From assembly GCA_963745755.1 (NCBI GenBank), contig CAVUYP010000001.1:2728001-2792000 (forward strand): a stretch of DNA of 64,000 nt, in the 5' to 3' direction. The notes beneath the pieces are model-generated. The model saw only the letters and a list, made by a program, of their open reading frames with translations, was not told the DNA's origin and made no database searches. Position 1 is the first letter of the stretch. Each line of letters starts with the position of its first letter. A program made the position numbers and the translations under genes. The DNA comes from RHKX01 sp963745755. GTDB taxonomy: Bacteria; Actinomycetota; Thermoleophilia; Solirubrobacterales; 70-9. Below, one piece after another: positions 8,106-16,613 of the stretch.

Positions 8106-9587
8106 TCAGGCGGACGGCGTCGAGGCCTGATCGGAGCTCGTCTCCGGCTTGCGGCGGCTCTGCTTCTGGCGGCGCTGCCGGGTCCGCTTCTCGGACGCCT
8201 CGGCGGCCTCGAGCAGCTGCTTGATCTCGGCCTCGATTCCCTCCGAGATCAAGAGGATGTCCTCCATCGAGTCGTAGTCGCCGAGCAGGCCGAAGTCGAT
8301 CTTGCCGTTGTAGGACATGATCGCGATCGCCAGGGAGTGGTTCTCGGGCAGGAACGCGACCGGGAAGATGTCGAGCAGCTCGCGGCCGAGGACGTAGAGC
8401 GGGATCTGCGGTCCGGGGACGTTGGTGACGATCAGGTTGAAGAGCCGGGTCGAGAAGTTGATCCGCGACGCCTGCGCGAGCAGGGTCGGCGGCGCGAAGT
8501 CGTTGAAGCGCGAGATCACCTCGGCGCCGAGCGCCTTCTTCGACGACTTGATGCCGTCCATCGCCTCGCGGACGGTCCGCAGCCGCGCGACCGGATCCTC
8601 GACGTAGACCGGCAGCGGCCCGCGCACGGCGGCGATCTGGTTGCCGAGCTCGCCGCTGCTGTCGGTGGCGCGGATCGAGACCGGGACGAGCGCCCGCAGC
8701 TCGAGTCCCTCGGTGCGGACGCCGCGGGCATGCAGCCAGCGCCGCAGCGCGCCGGCGACGGCGCAGAGGACGACGTCGTTGACGGTGCCGCCGAGCTCGG
8801 TCTTGATCCGCTTCAGCTCGGCGAGGTCGCCGCGCACCCAGGTGTAGCGGCGATGCGGGCCGATCGGGACGTTGAGCGGCAGGTCGGGGGCGGGGTTGGC
8901 GAACTCCCAGGCGACCTCACCGAGTCCCTCGGCGGCGTCCTGGACGCTGCGCGCGGCCGCCTTCGGCGAGCTGACCGCCGAGGCGACCCGCCGGGCGGCC
9001 CCGATCGGCGACTTCGCGACTCCCTCGAGGCCGCGGGCGGCCAGCTCGGCGCCGGAGGGGCTCGGGCTCGGGATCCAGTCGTGTTCGGCCTTGACCGGCT
9101 CGGGGACCGGCTTGACGTCGAAGAGGACGGTCGCGATGTCGACGCCGGCGACGCCGTCGACGAGGGCGTGATGGGTCTTCGAGATCAGTGCGAAGCGTCG
9201 CTTGCGCAGGCCCTCGACGAGCCAGAGCTCCCAGAGCGGCTTCGTGCGGTCGAGCTGCTGGGAGAAGACACGGGCGGCCATTCGCCGCAGGACCGCCTCG
9301 TCGCCGGGCGCCGGCAGCGCCGAGTGGCGGACGTGGTAGCCGAGGTGGAACTGCGGGTCGTCGACCCAGAACGGCCGCCCGGTCTCGACCGGCGGGACCG
9401 CGAGCTTCTGGCGGTAGCGCGGGACCAGATGGAGGCGGCTCTCGACATGGTCGAGCAGATCCTCGTAGCTCGGCGGCGGCCCTTCGAAGATCGTCACGCC
9501 GCCGATGTGCATGTGGCTGGTCGCCGACTCGTTGCTGAGAAACGAGGCGTCGATCGCGGTCAGGCGGTCCATGTGGCCCTGAGGCAT
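8106..9587 (-). CDS. wax ester synthase / diacylglycerol acyltransferase (WS/DGAT)
   Basis: A 493-residue protein of the bacterial WS/DGAT family, which transfers acyl groups from acyl-CoA to fatty alcohols or diacylglycerol for storage lipid. The catalytic HHxxxDG motif is intact as KTHHALVDGVAG near residue 140. The N-terminal MDRLTAIDASFLSNES segment and the later GGTVNDVVLCAVAGALRRWL and NLIVTNVPGPQIPLYV blocks are family hallmarks. The C-terminus is a charged tail rich in Arg, Lys and Ser. The ATG at 9587 is used because family similarity begins there; the frame itself is open far upstream. It is divergent from the M28 peptidase gene across only 18 bases. Confidence 0.93.
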   Translation of the reverse strand: MPQGHMDRLTAIDASFLSNESATSHMHIGGVTIFEGPPPSYEDLLDHVESRLHLVPRYRQKLAVPPVETGRPFWVDDPQFHLGYHVRHSALPAPGDEAVLRRMAARVFSQQLDRTKPLWELWLVEGLRKRRFALISKTHHALVDGVAGVDIATVLFDVKPVPEPVKAEHDWIPSPSPSGAELAARGLEGVAKSPIGAARRVASAVSSPKAAARSVQDAAEGLGEVAWEFANPAPDLPLNVPIGPHRRYTWVRGDLAELKRIKTELGGTVNDVVLCAVAGALRRWLHARGVRTEGLELRALVPVSIRATDSSGELGNQIAAVRGPLPVYVEDPVARLRTVREAMDGIKSSKKALGAEVISRFNDFAPPTLLAQASRINFSTRLFNLIVTNVPGPQIPLYVLGRELLDIFPVAFLPENHSLAIAIMSYNGKIDFGLLGDYDSMEDILLISEGIEAEIKQLLEAAEASEKRTRQRRQKQSRRKPETSSDQASTPSA

Positions 9588-9605
9588 GGCCCTAACGTAT
9601 CGCGC

Positions 9606-10538
9606 ATGTCCCAGCCCCGCCACCGCCCGACGGCCGCGATCGGTGCGGCCGTCGCGGCGGCCGCGGCGGCCGCGGCCATGCTGGCGCTCGGCGGATGCGG
9701 GGGCGGAGGCGAGCCCGCCGGCACCGGCGTCGCCGGCGGCGACGGCTTCGACTCGGCCCGCGCCTTCGCGGATCTGCGCGAGCAGGTGGCGCTCGGCCCC
9801 CGGCCGTCCGGGTCGGCGGCCAACCGGGTGCTCTCGCGGCGTCTCGCCGCCGCCCTGCGCAAGGCCGGTCTCCGCGACGTCGGAATCCAGCGCCCGCTTC
9901 GCAACGTCACGGGCGTCATTCCCGGTCGCGGCGACGGCTCCGTCGTTCTCGGCGCCCACTACGACACCAAGGACGGCATCCCCAGATTCGTCGGCGCCAA
10001 CGACGGCGCCTCCGGCGTCGCCGTCGTCCTCGAGCTCGCTCGCTCGCTGCCGAACCCGATGCCGGGCCCGGCGGTCGCGGTCGTCCTCTTCGACGGCGAG
10101 GAGGCCCGCGGCAGTCGCGACTTCGCCGCCGACGGGACCCGCGGCAGCCGCCAGTACGTCGACTACGCGCGCAGCGGGCGCGACGGCAGCCCGCCGATTC
10201 ATTCGATCGAGGCGATGGTGCTGTTCGACATGGTCGGCGACTGCGATCTGGCGGTCCCCCGGGAGGCGAACTCGGACCCCGGCCTCTACTCGCTGTTCGC
10301 AGCCGCCGACCCGGCGACGTTCGCGGGCACGATGTCCGCCGTCGCCGACGACCACGTGCCGTTCCTCGCGGCGGGGATCCCCGCCGTCGACCTGATCGAC
10401 TTCGACTACGGTCCCGGCCCGGCGCCGGGCGATTACTGGCATACGAACGCCGACGACCTCGACGCGGTCTGCCCGCAGAGCCTCGGCGCCGTCGGCGCCG
10501 CCGCGCTCCGCGCCCTGCCCCGGATCGGTGCCGGCTAG
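9606..10538 (+). CDS. M28 family metallopeptidase lipoprotein
   Basis: A 310-residue exported zinc aminopeptidase-like protein. The N-terminus has an Ala-rich signal ending in the lipobox LALGGC, so it should be lipid-anchored on the outer face of the membrane. Co-catalytic zinc ligands of M28 are visible in order: LGAHYDTKDG (His, Asp), VGANDGASGVAVV (bridging Asp), FDGEEARGSRDF (catalytic Glu pair), DMVGDCDL (Asp) and DYWHTNADDLD (His). Length fits the family. It starts 18 bases from the divergent wax ester synthase gene. Substrate specificity is unknown. Confidence 0.92.
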   Translation: MSQPRHRPTAAIGAAVAAAAAAAAMLALGGCGGGGEPAGTGVAGGDGFDSARAFADLREQVALGPRPSGSAANRVLSRRLAAALRKAGLRDVGIQRPLRNVTGVIPGRGDGSVVLGAHYDTKDGIPRFVGANDGASGVAVVLELARSLPNPMPGPAVAVVLFDGEEARGSRDFAADGTRGSRQYVDYARSGRDGSPPIHSIEAMVLFDMVGDCDLAVPREANSDPGLYSLFAAADPATFAGTMSAVADDHVPFLAAGIPAVDLIDFDYGPGPAPGDYWHTNADDLDAVCPQSLGAVGAAALRALPRIGAG

Positions 10539-10561
10539 CTGCGCAGTAGCCTGTCGTCGCA

Positions 10562-11539
10562 GTGGTAGAGCGTGACTCGAACGGCCGCTCGCGGCCCGAG
10601 GTGCCGATCGGCGGCCGCCTGCTCGAGGGCGGCGCCAGGGGGGTCGGGCGGATCGCCGGGGCGACCGGGATCGACCGGACGGTCGAGGTCGCGGTCGAGG
10701 AGGCGATCGTCCGCGCGCTCGAGAGCGCCGCGGTCGAACGGGCGATCGCGAGACTGGTCGAGGACGGCCGGATCGCCGAGGCGATCGAGGAGTCGATCGA
10801 CGACGAACGGCTCGAGGCGGCGATTCGCCGCGGCCTCGACAGCGAGGTCGCCGACCGCGTCTGGGAGGACGTCCTCGCCAGCGAGAAGGCGCAGATGCTC
10901 GTCGAGCGGATCGCCGAGGCGCCCGAGGTCCGGGTCGCCCTCGCCTCCCAGGGCGTCGGCCTCGTCGCCGACCTCGGGCGGCAGCTCGTCCGGGCGGCGT
11001 CGGCGGTCGACGACTTCCTCGAGCGGATCGTCCGCCGGGTCTTCCGTCGCGGCCCACGGCCCGAGCCGACCGATCACGTCGGACTGGCCGGCCGGGGCGT
11101 CGCCCTGGCGGCCGACGCCGGCATCCTCGCGGCGGGCTTCGCGCTGTTCACGGCGATGCTCTCCGGCGTCGTGCAGCTGATCACCGACGAGAAGATGCCG
11201 CCGTTGGTGGCGGGGCTGCTCTCGCTTGCCGGCCTCGTCGTCGTCGCGCTCTACTTCGTCGGCTTCTGGGCGTTCGAGGGGCAGACGCCGGGGATGCGCT
11301 TCCTCGGCATCCAGCTCGACCACGACGGCAGCCCGCGGATCGGCGCCCGGCGCGCCGTCCGGCGCCTCTGGGCGACGATCCTCGCCGGGCTGCCCTTCGG
11401 CCTCGGCTTCGTCCCGATCCTGTTTCGCGACGATCGCCGCGGCCTCCAGGACCGGATCGCGGCGACCGATGTGGTCCGGCGCGACAACCGGGTGCTGGCG
11501 CCGTGGTCGGAGAATCACGTGCCCGGCCGGCCCGGCTGA
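10562..11539 (+). CDS. RDD family membrane protein with long acidic N-terminal region
   Basis: A 325-residue protein starting with GTG at 10562. Residues 1-165 are hydrophilic and Glu/Arg-rich with repeated short helices (VEEAIVRALESAAVERAIAR), likely cytosolic and helical. The C-terminal half is an RDD domain: GLAGRGVALAADAGILAAGF with Arg and Asp positioned as in the family, two hydrophobic helices, GQTPGMRFLGIQL, and FRDDRRGLQDRIAATDVV. RDD proteins have been linked to ion or metabolite transport, but no function can be assigned here. Confidence 0.85.
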   Translation: MVERDSNGRSRPEVPIGGRLLEGGARGVGRIAGATGIDRTVEVAVEEAIVRALESAAVERAIARLVEDGRIAEAIEESIDDERLEAAIRRGLDSEVADRVWEDVLASEKAQMLVERIAEAPEVRVALASQGVGLVADLGRQLVRAASAVDDFLERIVRRVFRRGPRPEPTDHVGLAGRGVALAADAGILAAGFALFTAMLSGVVQLITDEKMPPLVAGLLSLAGLVVVALYFVGFWAFEGQTPGMRFLGIQLDHDGSPRIGARRAVRRLWATILAGLPFGLGFVPILFRDDRRGLQDRIAATDVVRRDNRVLAPWSENHVPGRPG

Positions 11540-11571
11540 GGCGGGGCGGGGCCGCCGCTACCCTTGAGGGG

Positions 11572-12546
11572 ATGTCCGAAGCCACTTTGAGAGCCCCGAG
11601 CAAGGTCCTGCTCGCCGCCCCGCGCGGTTATTGCGCCGGCGTCGACCGTGCCGTGCAGACGGTCGAGCACGCGCTCGACCTGCACGGCGCACCCGTCTAC
11701 GTCCGCAAGGAGATCGTCCACAACAAGCACGTCGTCGAGCAGCTCAGCGAACGCGGTGCGATCTTCGTCGAGCAGGAGACCGAGGTCCCCGAGGGCGCCC
11801 TGGTCGTCTTCAGCGCCCACGGCGTCTCGCCGGCCGTCCACGCCAACTCGGCGAAGCGACGGCTGCGGACGATCGACGCCACCTGCCCGCTAGTCACCAA
11901 GGTCCACGTCGAGGCCCGCAAGTTCGCCGAGGAGGGCTACACGATCGTCATGATCGGCCACGACGGCCACGAGGAGGTCGAGGGGACCACCGGCGAGGCG
12001 CCCGACTCGATCATCCTCGTCGAGACGACCGAGGACGTCGATCGCCTCGAGGTCGACGATCCCGACCGGGTCGCCTTCATCACCCAGACGACGCTTTCGG
12101 TCGACGAGACCGCCGAGGTGATCGCGCGGCTGCGCGAGCGGTTCCCGAACATCACCAGCCCGAAGTCCGACGACATCTGTTACGCGACCACGAACCGGCA
12201 GCTCGCCGTCAAGCAGCTCGCCAACGAGTGCGACCTGGTGCTCGTGATCGGATCGCGCAACTCCTCGAACTCGAACCGGCTCGTCGACGTCACCCGCGAG
12301 CTCGGGACGCCCTCCTATCTGATCGACAAGGCCGCCGAGGTCGAGGAGGAGTGGCTCGAGGGCGTCGATACGCTCGGGATCACCTCCGGCGCCAGCGCCC
12401 CCGAGGAGCTCGTCAGCGAGCTCGTCGACATGTTCCGCGCCCGCGGCACCGACGACGTCGCCGAGCTGCGGGCGATCGACGAGGACGTCCGGTTCATGCT
12501 GCCGAAGCAGATTCGTGTCGACCTCGCGGCGGCGGCCGCCGGCTGA
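11572..12546 (+). CDS. ispH: 4-hydroxy-3-methylbut-2-enyl diphosphate reductase IspH
   Basis: A 324-residue enzyme catalysing the last step of the MEP isoprenoid pathway, reduction of HMBPP to IPP and DMAPP in the cytosol. The three cysteines that hold its [4Fe-4S] cluster are visible: APRGYCAGVDRAV (Cys21), TIDATCPLVTKVH, and SDDICYATTNRQ. The substrate-binding FSAHGVSP and GHDGHEEVEGT histidine motifs and the SSNSNRL motif are also present. Length is normal. The ATG at 11572 is chosen by alignment to the family; GAGGGG lies just upstream. Its cluster would be supplied by the suf system in this window. Confidence 0.97.
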   Translation: MSEATLRAPSKVLLAAPRGYCAGVDRAVQTVEHALDLHGAPVYVRKEIVHNKHVVEQLSERGAIFVEQETEVPEGALVVFSAHGVSPAVHANSAKRRLRTIDATCPLVTKVHVEARKFAEEGYTIVMIGHDGHEEVEGTTGEAPDSIILVETTEDVDRLEVDDPDRVAFITQTTLSVDETAEVIARLRERFPNITSPKSDDICYATTNRQLAVKQLANECDLVLVIGSRNSSNSNRLVDVTRELGTPSYLIDKAAEVEEEWLEGVDTLGITSGASAPEELVSELVDMFRARGTDDVAELRAIDEDVRFMLPKQIRVDLAAAAAG

Positions 12547-12552
12547 GCCCCC

Positions 12553-13371
12553 TCAGCGCTCGGGTCCCGGCGCGAACGCCAGCGACCACACCCTGACCGG
12601 GCCTTCGAGGTCGAGGCGGACCTCATGCATCCCGTGCTCGGGGTGGCCGCAGAGCTCGTAGAGGCCGGGGCCGTCGAGGGTGATCGCCCCGGTGGGCTCG
12701 CCGTCGACGGCGAGGGCGACCGTTCCGCTGCCGTCGAGCGCGGCCCAGGCGCCGGCGCCCGCATACTCGACCTCGAGCGGCTCGCCCTCGCTCTGCGGCC
12801 GCCAGGGGACGTCGTGGGAACCGCCGGGAAAGACTTCCTCGCTGGGCTTGCCGATCTGCGGCGCCTCGCCGCCGGTGGGTGGCCCGAGGACCCCGCCGGG
12901 CAGCTCATCGCCCTCGCCGGCGGCCAGCTCGGCGCGGACCGCCGCCTCGGTCTCGTGGTAGGCGCCCTCGCCGAAGTGGGCATAGCGGAGCGTTCCGCCC
13001 TGCCCCCAAAGGAACGTCGAGGGCCAGCCCTTGCAGCCGTAGGCGTGCCAGATCCGGTGCTCGCTGTCGTTGCCGACCGGAAACTCGAGGTCGAGGCGGG
13101 CCAGGCCGGCTTCGAGGGCCTCGTCGGAGGCCGCCATCGGCGATCGCGGCGAGTGGACGCCGAGCACCGACAGGCCGTTCTCGGCGTAGCGGCGAGCCAG
13201 CGCCGCGACGAAGGGCAGGGTGCGGATGCTGCTCAACTCGCCGATCTCGAAGAAGTGGACGAGCAGCGCCGCCCGCGCGGTCAGCCGCTCGCTGACCGGG
13301 GCCTCGGCCCCGATCCAGGTGATCCCCGGCGGGAACGGGGGGATGGCGATGTCGTCGCGTTCGGGGCGCAC
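12553..13371 (-). CDS. thioredoxin-fold protein lacking the CXXC active site
   Basis: A 272-residue protein related to NHL/DipZ-type thioredoxin-like proteins. It reads ALLVHFFEIGELSSIRTLPF where relatives have a W/F-x-x-C-x-x-C-x-R-T-L-P active site, so both catalytic cysteines are replaced (GELSS). The rest of the fold is preserved: LSVLGVHSPRSP, VGNDSEHRIWHAYGCKGWPS with the cis-Pro loop, and TLRYAHFGEGAYHETE. A C-terminal beta domain (about residues 185-272) resembles the DipZ carboxyl-terminal domain. No signal peptide is evident. Without the Cys pair it is unlikely to be a disulfide reductase. It converges with ispH, 6 bases apart. Confidence 0.8.
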   Translation of the reverse strand: MRPERDDIAIPPFPPGITWIGAEAPVSERLTARAALLVHFFEIGELSSIRTLPFVAALARRYAENGLSVLGVHSPRSPMAASDEALEAGLARLDLEFPVGNDSEHRIWHAYGCKGWPSTFLWGQGGTLRYAHFGEGAYHETEAAVRAELAAGEGDELPGGVLGPPTGGEAPQIGKPSEEVFPGGSHDVPWRPQSEGEPLEVEYAGAGAWAALDGSGTVALAVDGEPTGAITLDGPGLYELCGHPEHGMHEVRLDLEGPVRVWSLAFAPGPER

Positions 13372-13465
13372 GCCGCGAGCATCGCAGAGATCCCGTCGAT
13401 TCGGTCGGGGCCGCGGGTATGCTCACTTTCCCGTAATCGCCGTCACAGGAATAGGGAGCAAGAGC

Positions 13466-14077
13466 ATGGCCAAGACCGTCTGGGATCGCATCGAGGAAGC
13501 GCGCGCGAGGCACGACGTCCTTCAACACCCCTTCTACGTCCGCTGGTCGGCCGGCGAGCTGTCCGCCGACGAGCTGGCCCGCTACTCGGGCCAGTACCGG
13601 CATGCCGTGACCGCGATCGCCGACCTCTCGGCCGCGGCCGCGGCCGCGCTGCCCGAGCACCCCGAGCTCGCCGCCCACGCCGACGAGGAGCGCGCCCACG
13701 TCGGGCTCTGGGACGGATTCGTCGCCGCGGTCGGCGGCGACAGCGCCGCCGAACCGACGGCCGAGACCGCCCGGTGCGTCGAGGTCTGGACCGAGCGGGA
13801 CGGAGCGCTGACGGCGCTCGCCCGCCTCTACGCCGTCGAGAGCGGCCAGCCGGAGATCTCGAAGACGAAGCTCGAGGGGCTCGCCGCCCACTACGACGTC
13901 GAAACGGAGGCCGGCACCCGCTACTTCACGGTCCATCGCGGCCGCGACGTCGAGCACGCTGCTGAGGGGCGGGAGCTGCTCGGCGAGCTGATCTCGGGTC
14001 CGGCCGACGAGGACGCCGTGGTCGCGGCCGCCGAGGACGCGTTCGCCGCCAACTGGCGGCTGCTCGACTGCGTCTAG
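13466..14077 (+). CDS. TenA/CADD-like iron-containing redox enzyme family protein
   Basis: A 203-residue heme-oxygenase-fold, all-helical protein. The family's metal ligands appear as AHADEERAHVGLW (Glu, His), YAVESGQPEIS (Glu) and YFTVHRGRDVEHAAEG. The last has the H-x3-D-x2-H spacing found in the di-iron protein CADD of Chlamydia, which takes part in para-aminobenzoate synthesis. Related members are annotated as TenA-like or iron-containing redox enzymes. The N-terminal Q-H-P-F-Y segment (VLQHPFYVRWSAGELS) is also typical. The start at 13466 follows a purine-rich AGGAATAGGGAGCAAGAG leader. A role in a folate precursor route is possible but unproven. Confidence 0.8.
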   Translation: MAKTVWDRIEEARARHDVLQHPFYVRWSAGELSADELARYSGQYRHAVTAIADLSAAAAAALPEHPELAAHADEERAHVGLWDGFVAAVGGDSAAEPTAETARCVEVWTERDGALTALARLYAVESGQPEISKTKLEGLAAHYDVETEAGTRYFTVHRGRDVEHAAEGRELLGELISGPADEDAVVAAAEDAFAANWRLLDCV

Positions 14078-14148
14078 GGCGAGACGAATGCAGCGGTGGG
14101 CGCGGCCCGCCGGCTTCCCGCCGGCGCCGCGTCTGTACCGTTCCGTTC

Positions 14149-14469
14149 GTGGGACGACGCAACCACGAGCGAACCCAGCGCCTCGCCGCTGTCGCATTCA
14201 TGCTGGCGGCGTTGCCGCTGGCCGTGGCGGTCGTGCTGGCCGGTGGCGCGCTTGCCCTGGCGCCGCTGGCGCTGCTGCTGATCCCGATCGTGCTGACCGG
14301 CAGGGCTCCGGGGGTCGACCGCCTCGACGCGCTCCGCTCGCAGCCGCCGCCGCGCCGGCTGCCACGCTCGGCGGCGTCTCCTCGCCACTCGCCTTCCCGC
14401 CGGATCACCGCCGGCGGCCTGCTGATCGCCGCCTCGCTGTCGAAGCGGGGCCCGCCGCTCGCCTGCTGA
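14149..14469 (+). CDS. small membrane protein
   Basis: A 106-residue frame beginning with GTG at 14149. Residues 12-50 form two adjacent hydrophobic helices (VAFMLAALPLAVAVVLAGGA and ALAPLALLLIPIVLTG). The rest is Arg/Pro/Ser-rich and may be cytoplasmic. No family is recognised. It is the first of six same-direction genes running to 16754 that include a cupredoxin. A coding assignment is favoured because the hydrophobic segment fits a double-spanning small protein and because of its place in the cluster, but the C-terminal part is low-complexity. Confidence 0.5.
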   Translation: MGRRNHERTQRLAAVAFMLAALPLAVAVVLAGGALALAPLALLLIPIVLTGRAPGVDRLDALRSQPPPRRLPRSAASPRHSPSRRITAGGLLIAASLSKRGPPLAC

Positions 14470-14521
14470 CCCGCCGCCAACCGCGGTGGGTCCGGGAGTC
14501 GATCGGCTAGCCTCCCCCGGG

Positions 14522-14674
14522 ATGAGCCCGACCGACCGCGCGATCGGCATAGGCCTCGGCCTTGTCATCGGCTTGGTCGCACTGGTCCTGTTCGTCTTCG
14601 GAGGCTCGGGCCAGTCGATCGACGCTCCCTCGCTCGATCACAAGCCGGCCGAACCGCCGGCGGCTCAGAAGTAG
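14522..14674 (+). CDS. 50-residue single-span membrane protein
   Basis: The ATG at 14522 opens MSPTDRAIGIGLGLVIGLVA followed by LVLFVFGG, one membrane helix, and a short polar tail ending EPPAAQK. It lies 19 bases before the cupredoxin gene, whose GGAGG ribosome binding site directly follows its stop. Its size and position suggest a small subunit or anchor working with the cupredoxin and polytopic protein downstream. No family recognised. Confidence 0.6.
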   Translation: MSPTDRAIGIGLGLVIGLVALVLFVFGGSGQSIDAPSLDHKPAEPPAAQK

Positions 14675-14693
14675 CTCCTCGAAGGAGGATCAG

Positions 14694-15143
14694 ATGCATT
14701 CGAACGCAACCAGGATCGTTGCCGCGCTCGTCGCGGTGGCGGTGATCGTCGCCCTCTTCTTCGTCTTCACCGGCGGTGACGACGACGGCGACTCGACGAC
14801 CGCGAGCACCGCGACGACGCCCACGACCGCTGCCGACGGCGCCGCTCAGGGGGACAATCAGGTCAAGAAGGACGCGGCCGAGTCGATATCGGTGATCAAG
14901 GTCGTCGGCGGCCAGCCGCAGGGCGGCGTCGCCGACCTCGCGTTCAGCGAGGGCGAGGACGTCCGCTTCGAGGTCGACTCCGACACCGCCGACGAGGTCC
15001 ACGTCCACGGCTACGACATCGGCAAGGACGTCGAGGCCGGCGGCACCGTCAAGTTCGACTTCCCCGCCGACATCGAGGGCGTATTCGAGGTCGAGCTCGA
15101 GAACTCGGCGACGCAGATCGCGGAGCTGACGGTCACCCCGTGA
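14694..15143 (+). CDS. membrane-anchored cupredoxin-like protein
   Basis: A 149-residue protein preceded by a strong GAAGGAGG ribosome binding site. Residues 5-22 form an uncleaved anchor or signal (RIVAALVAVAVIVALFFVFT), then a Thr/Ser/Asp-rich linker. The folded domain (about 60-149) resembles the EfeO-type cupredoxin: VRFEVDSDTADEVHVHGYDI, GGTVKFDFPADIEGVFEVEL and QIAELTVTP. His residues in VHVHGYD are the clearest candidate metal ligands. The usual Cys is absent, as in other EfeO-like cupredoxins. Its stop codon overlaps the GTG of the polytopic membrane protein, implying coupled expression. Confidence 0.8.
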   Translation: MHSNATRIVAALVAVAVIVALFFVFTGGDDDGDSTTASTATTPTTAADGAAQGDNQVKKDAAESISVIKVVGGQPQGGVADLAFSEGEDVRFEVDSDTADEVHVHGYDIGKDVEAGGTVKFDFPADIEGVFEVELENSATQIAELTVTP

Positions 15144-16612
15144 TTCCGCGTCCCCGGCGCAGGGCGGCGATCGCCGCCGGCTGGGCGCTGCTCAGCGTTG
15201 CGGTCACCGCCGCCCTGCTGCCCGCCTCGGCTTTCGCCCACGGGCTCGTCGGTCGCTCCGACCTGCCGTTGCCCGACTGGCTGTTCGCCTGGGGCTCCTC
15301 GATCGTCCTGATCGTCTCCTTCGTCGGCCTGACGCTCGGCTGGCGATCGGTGCGCTTCGAGGACTACAGCTGGCGCCGCTTCGGAGCCGGCGTCAGCGGA
15401 GCGCTCGCCGGCCGGCCCGCGCAGCTGCTCGCCGGGACGGTCGGCGTGCTCCTGCTCGCCCTCGTCGTCTGGACGGGGATCGACGGGGTCGACGCCCCGG
15501 ACCGGAACTTCGCCGTCACCTTCGTGTTCGTGACCTTCTGGCTCGGCCTGGTCGTGCTCAGCGTCCTCTTCGGCGACGTCTTCCGCGCCTTCAATCCCTG
15601 GCGCGCGATCGCCCACGCCGTCGCTGCCGGCTTCAGCAGGCTCGTCGGCGAGAAACAGACGGCGCCGCTCACCTATCCGGAGCGCCTCGGCCGCTGGCCG
15701 GCGGTCGCCGGGCTGATCGGTTTCGTCTTCCTCGAGCTCGTCTGGGGACAGACCGGCTTCGCCGCCGCCGGGCTGACGCCGCGGACGCTCGCCGTCGCCA
15801 CCGTCGCCTATTCGCTTTACACGTTCGCCGCGATGGGGTTGTTCGGGATCGAGCGCTGGACCGAACGCGGCGAGACCTTCTCCCAGTACTTCGGGATGTT
15901 CGCGAGCCTTTCGATCTTCGAGGTTCGCGACGGGCGGCTCGGCCGCCGGCCGTTCCTGGCCGGGACGACCCGCTGGGCATTGCCGGCGGGTTCGCTCGCC
16001 CTCGTCCTCACCGCGATCGGCTCGACGACGTTCGACGGCGCCCAGGAGGGCGTCCTCAAGGAGCCGATCAGCTCGCTGTTTCAGACGCTGACCGACAGTG
16101 GTTTATCTCCGGTGGCCGCACTGCGGCTGACCAATTCGCTGTTCTTCGCCGCCACCCTGGCCGCCGTCGCCGCGATCTTCTGGGGCGGCATCTACGGGAT
16201 GCGGATCGTCGACGGCAAGCGCTCGGCGCTGGAGCTGGCCCGGAAGTTCGCCCACGCGTTCATCCCGATCGCCCTCGCCTACCTGGTGGCCCACTACTTC
16301 AGCCTCGTCGTCTACCAGGAGCAGGCGCAGTTCACCTACCTTCTCTCCGACCCGTTCGGCGACGGCTCGAACCTATTCGGCACCGCGGGTTCCGGCATCG
16401 ACTACGGCCTCGTCGGGGCGACGGCGATCTGGTACGTGCAGTTCGGTGCGATCGTCGTCGGCCACGTCACCGCGCTGGCGCTCGGGCACGATCGCGCCCT
16501 GGCGCTCTGGAAGGACTCTCGGACCGCCGCCTACTCGCAGGTCTGGATGCTCGCGACGATGGTCTTCTTCAGCGTTCTCGGTCTTTACCTGCTCTCGCAG
16601 GCGAACGGCTGA
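15140..16612 (+). CDS. polytopic membrane protein of the family often labelled fenitrothion hydrolase
   Basis: A 490-residue protein with an N-terminal signal-like helix ending near LLPASAFAHGLVGRSD and about ten further hydrophobic helices (for example FAWGSSIVLIVSFVGLTLGW). Related actinobacterial proteins are commonly annotated as fenitrothion hydrolase by distant similarity; I see no hydrolase signature, and the polytopic architecture argues for transport or electron-transfer partnership instead. Conserved-looking aromatic and His residues occur in KFAHAFIPIALAYLVAHYFS. It begins with GTG overlapping the cupredoxin stop (GTGA). The pairing with a cupredoxin suggests copper or redox chemistry at the membrane. 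Function unassigned. Confidence 0.75.
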   Translation: MIPRPRRRAAIAAGWALLSVAVTAALLPASAFAHGLVGRSDLPLPDWLFAWGSSIVLIVSFVGLTLGWRSVRFEDYSWRRFGAGVSGALAGRPAQLLAGTVGVLLLALVVWTGIDGVDAPDRNFAVTFVFVTFWLGLVVLSVLFGDVFRAFNPWRAIAHAVAAGFSRLVGEKQTAPLTYPERLGRWPAVAGLIGFVFLELVWGQTGFAAAGLTPRTLAVATVAYSLYTFAAMGLFGIERWTERGETFSQYFGMFASLSIFEVRDGRLGRRPFLAGTTRWALPAGSLALVLTAIGSTTFDGAQEGVLKEPISSLFQTLTDSGLSPVAALRLTNSLFFAATLAAVAAIFWGGIYGMRIVDGKRSALELARKFAHAFIPIALAYLVAHYFSLVVYQEQAQFTYLLSDPFGDGSNLFGTAGSGIDYGLVGATAIWYVQFGAIVVGHVTALALGHDRALALWKDSRTAAYSQVWMLATMVFFSVLGLYLLSQANG

Positions 16613-16613
16613 G

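Noticed and set aside
8337..9605. Upstream extension of the M28 peptidase frame and the matching minus extension of the wax ester synthase frame (to 11057)
   Set aside because: Both are open only because of GC bias. Family similarity, the lipobox signal and the start codons place the true starts at 9606 and 9587.
15140..16612. Naming the polytopic protein a fenitrothion hydrolase
   Set aside because: No catalytic motif or hydrolase fold is visible, and the protein is mostly membrane helices; the label appears to come from annotation transfer.
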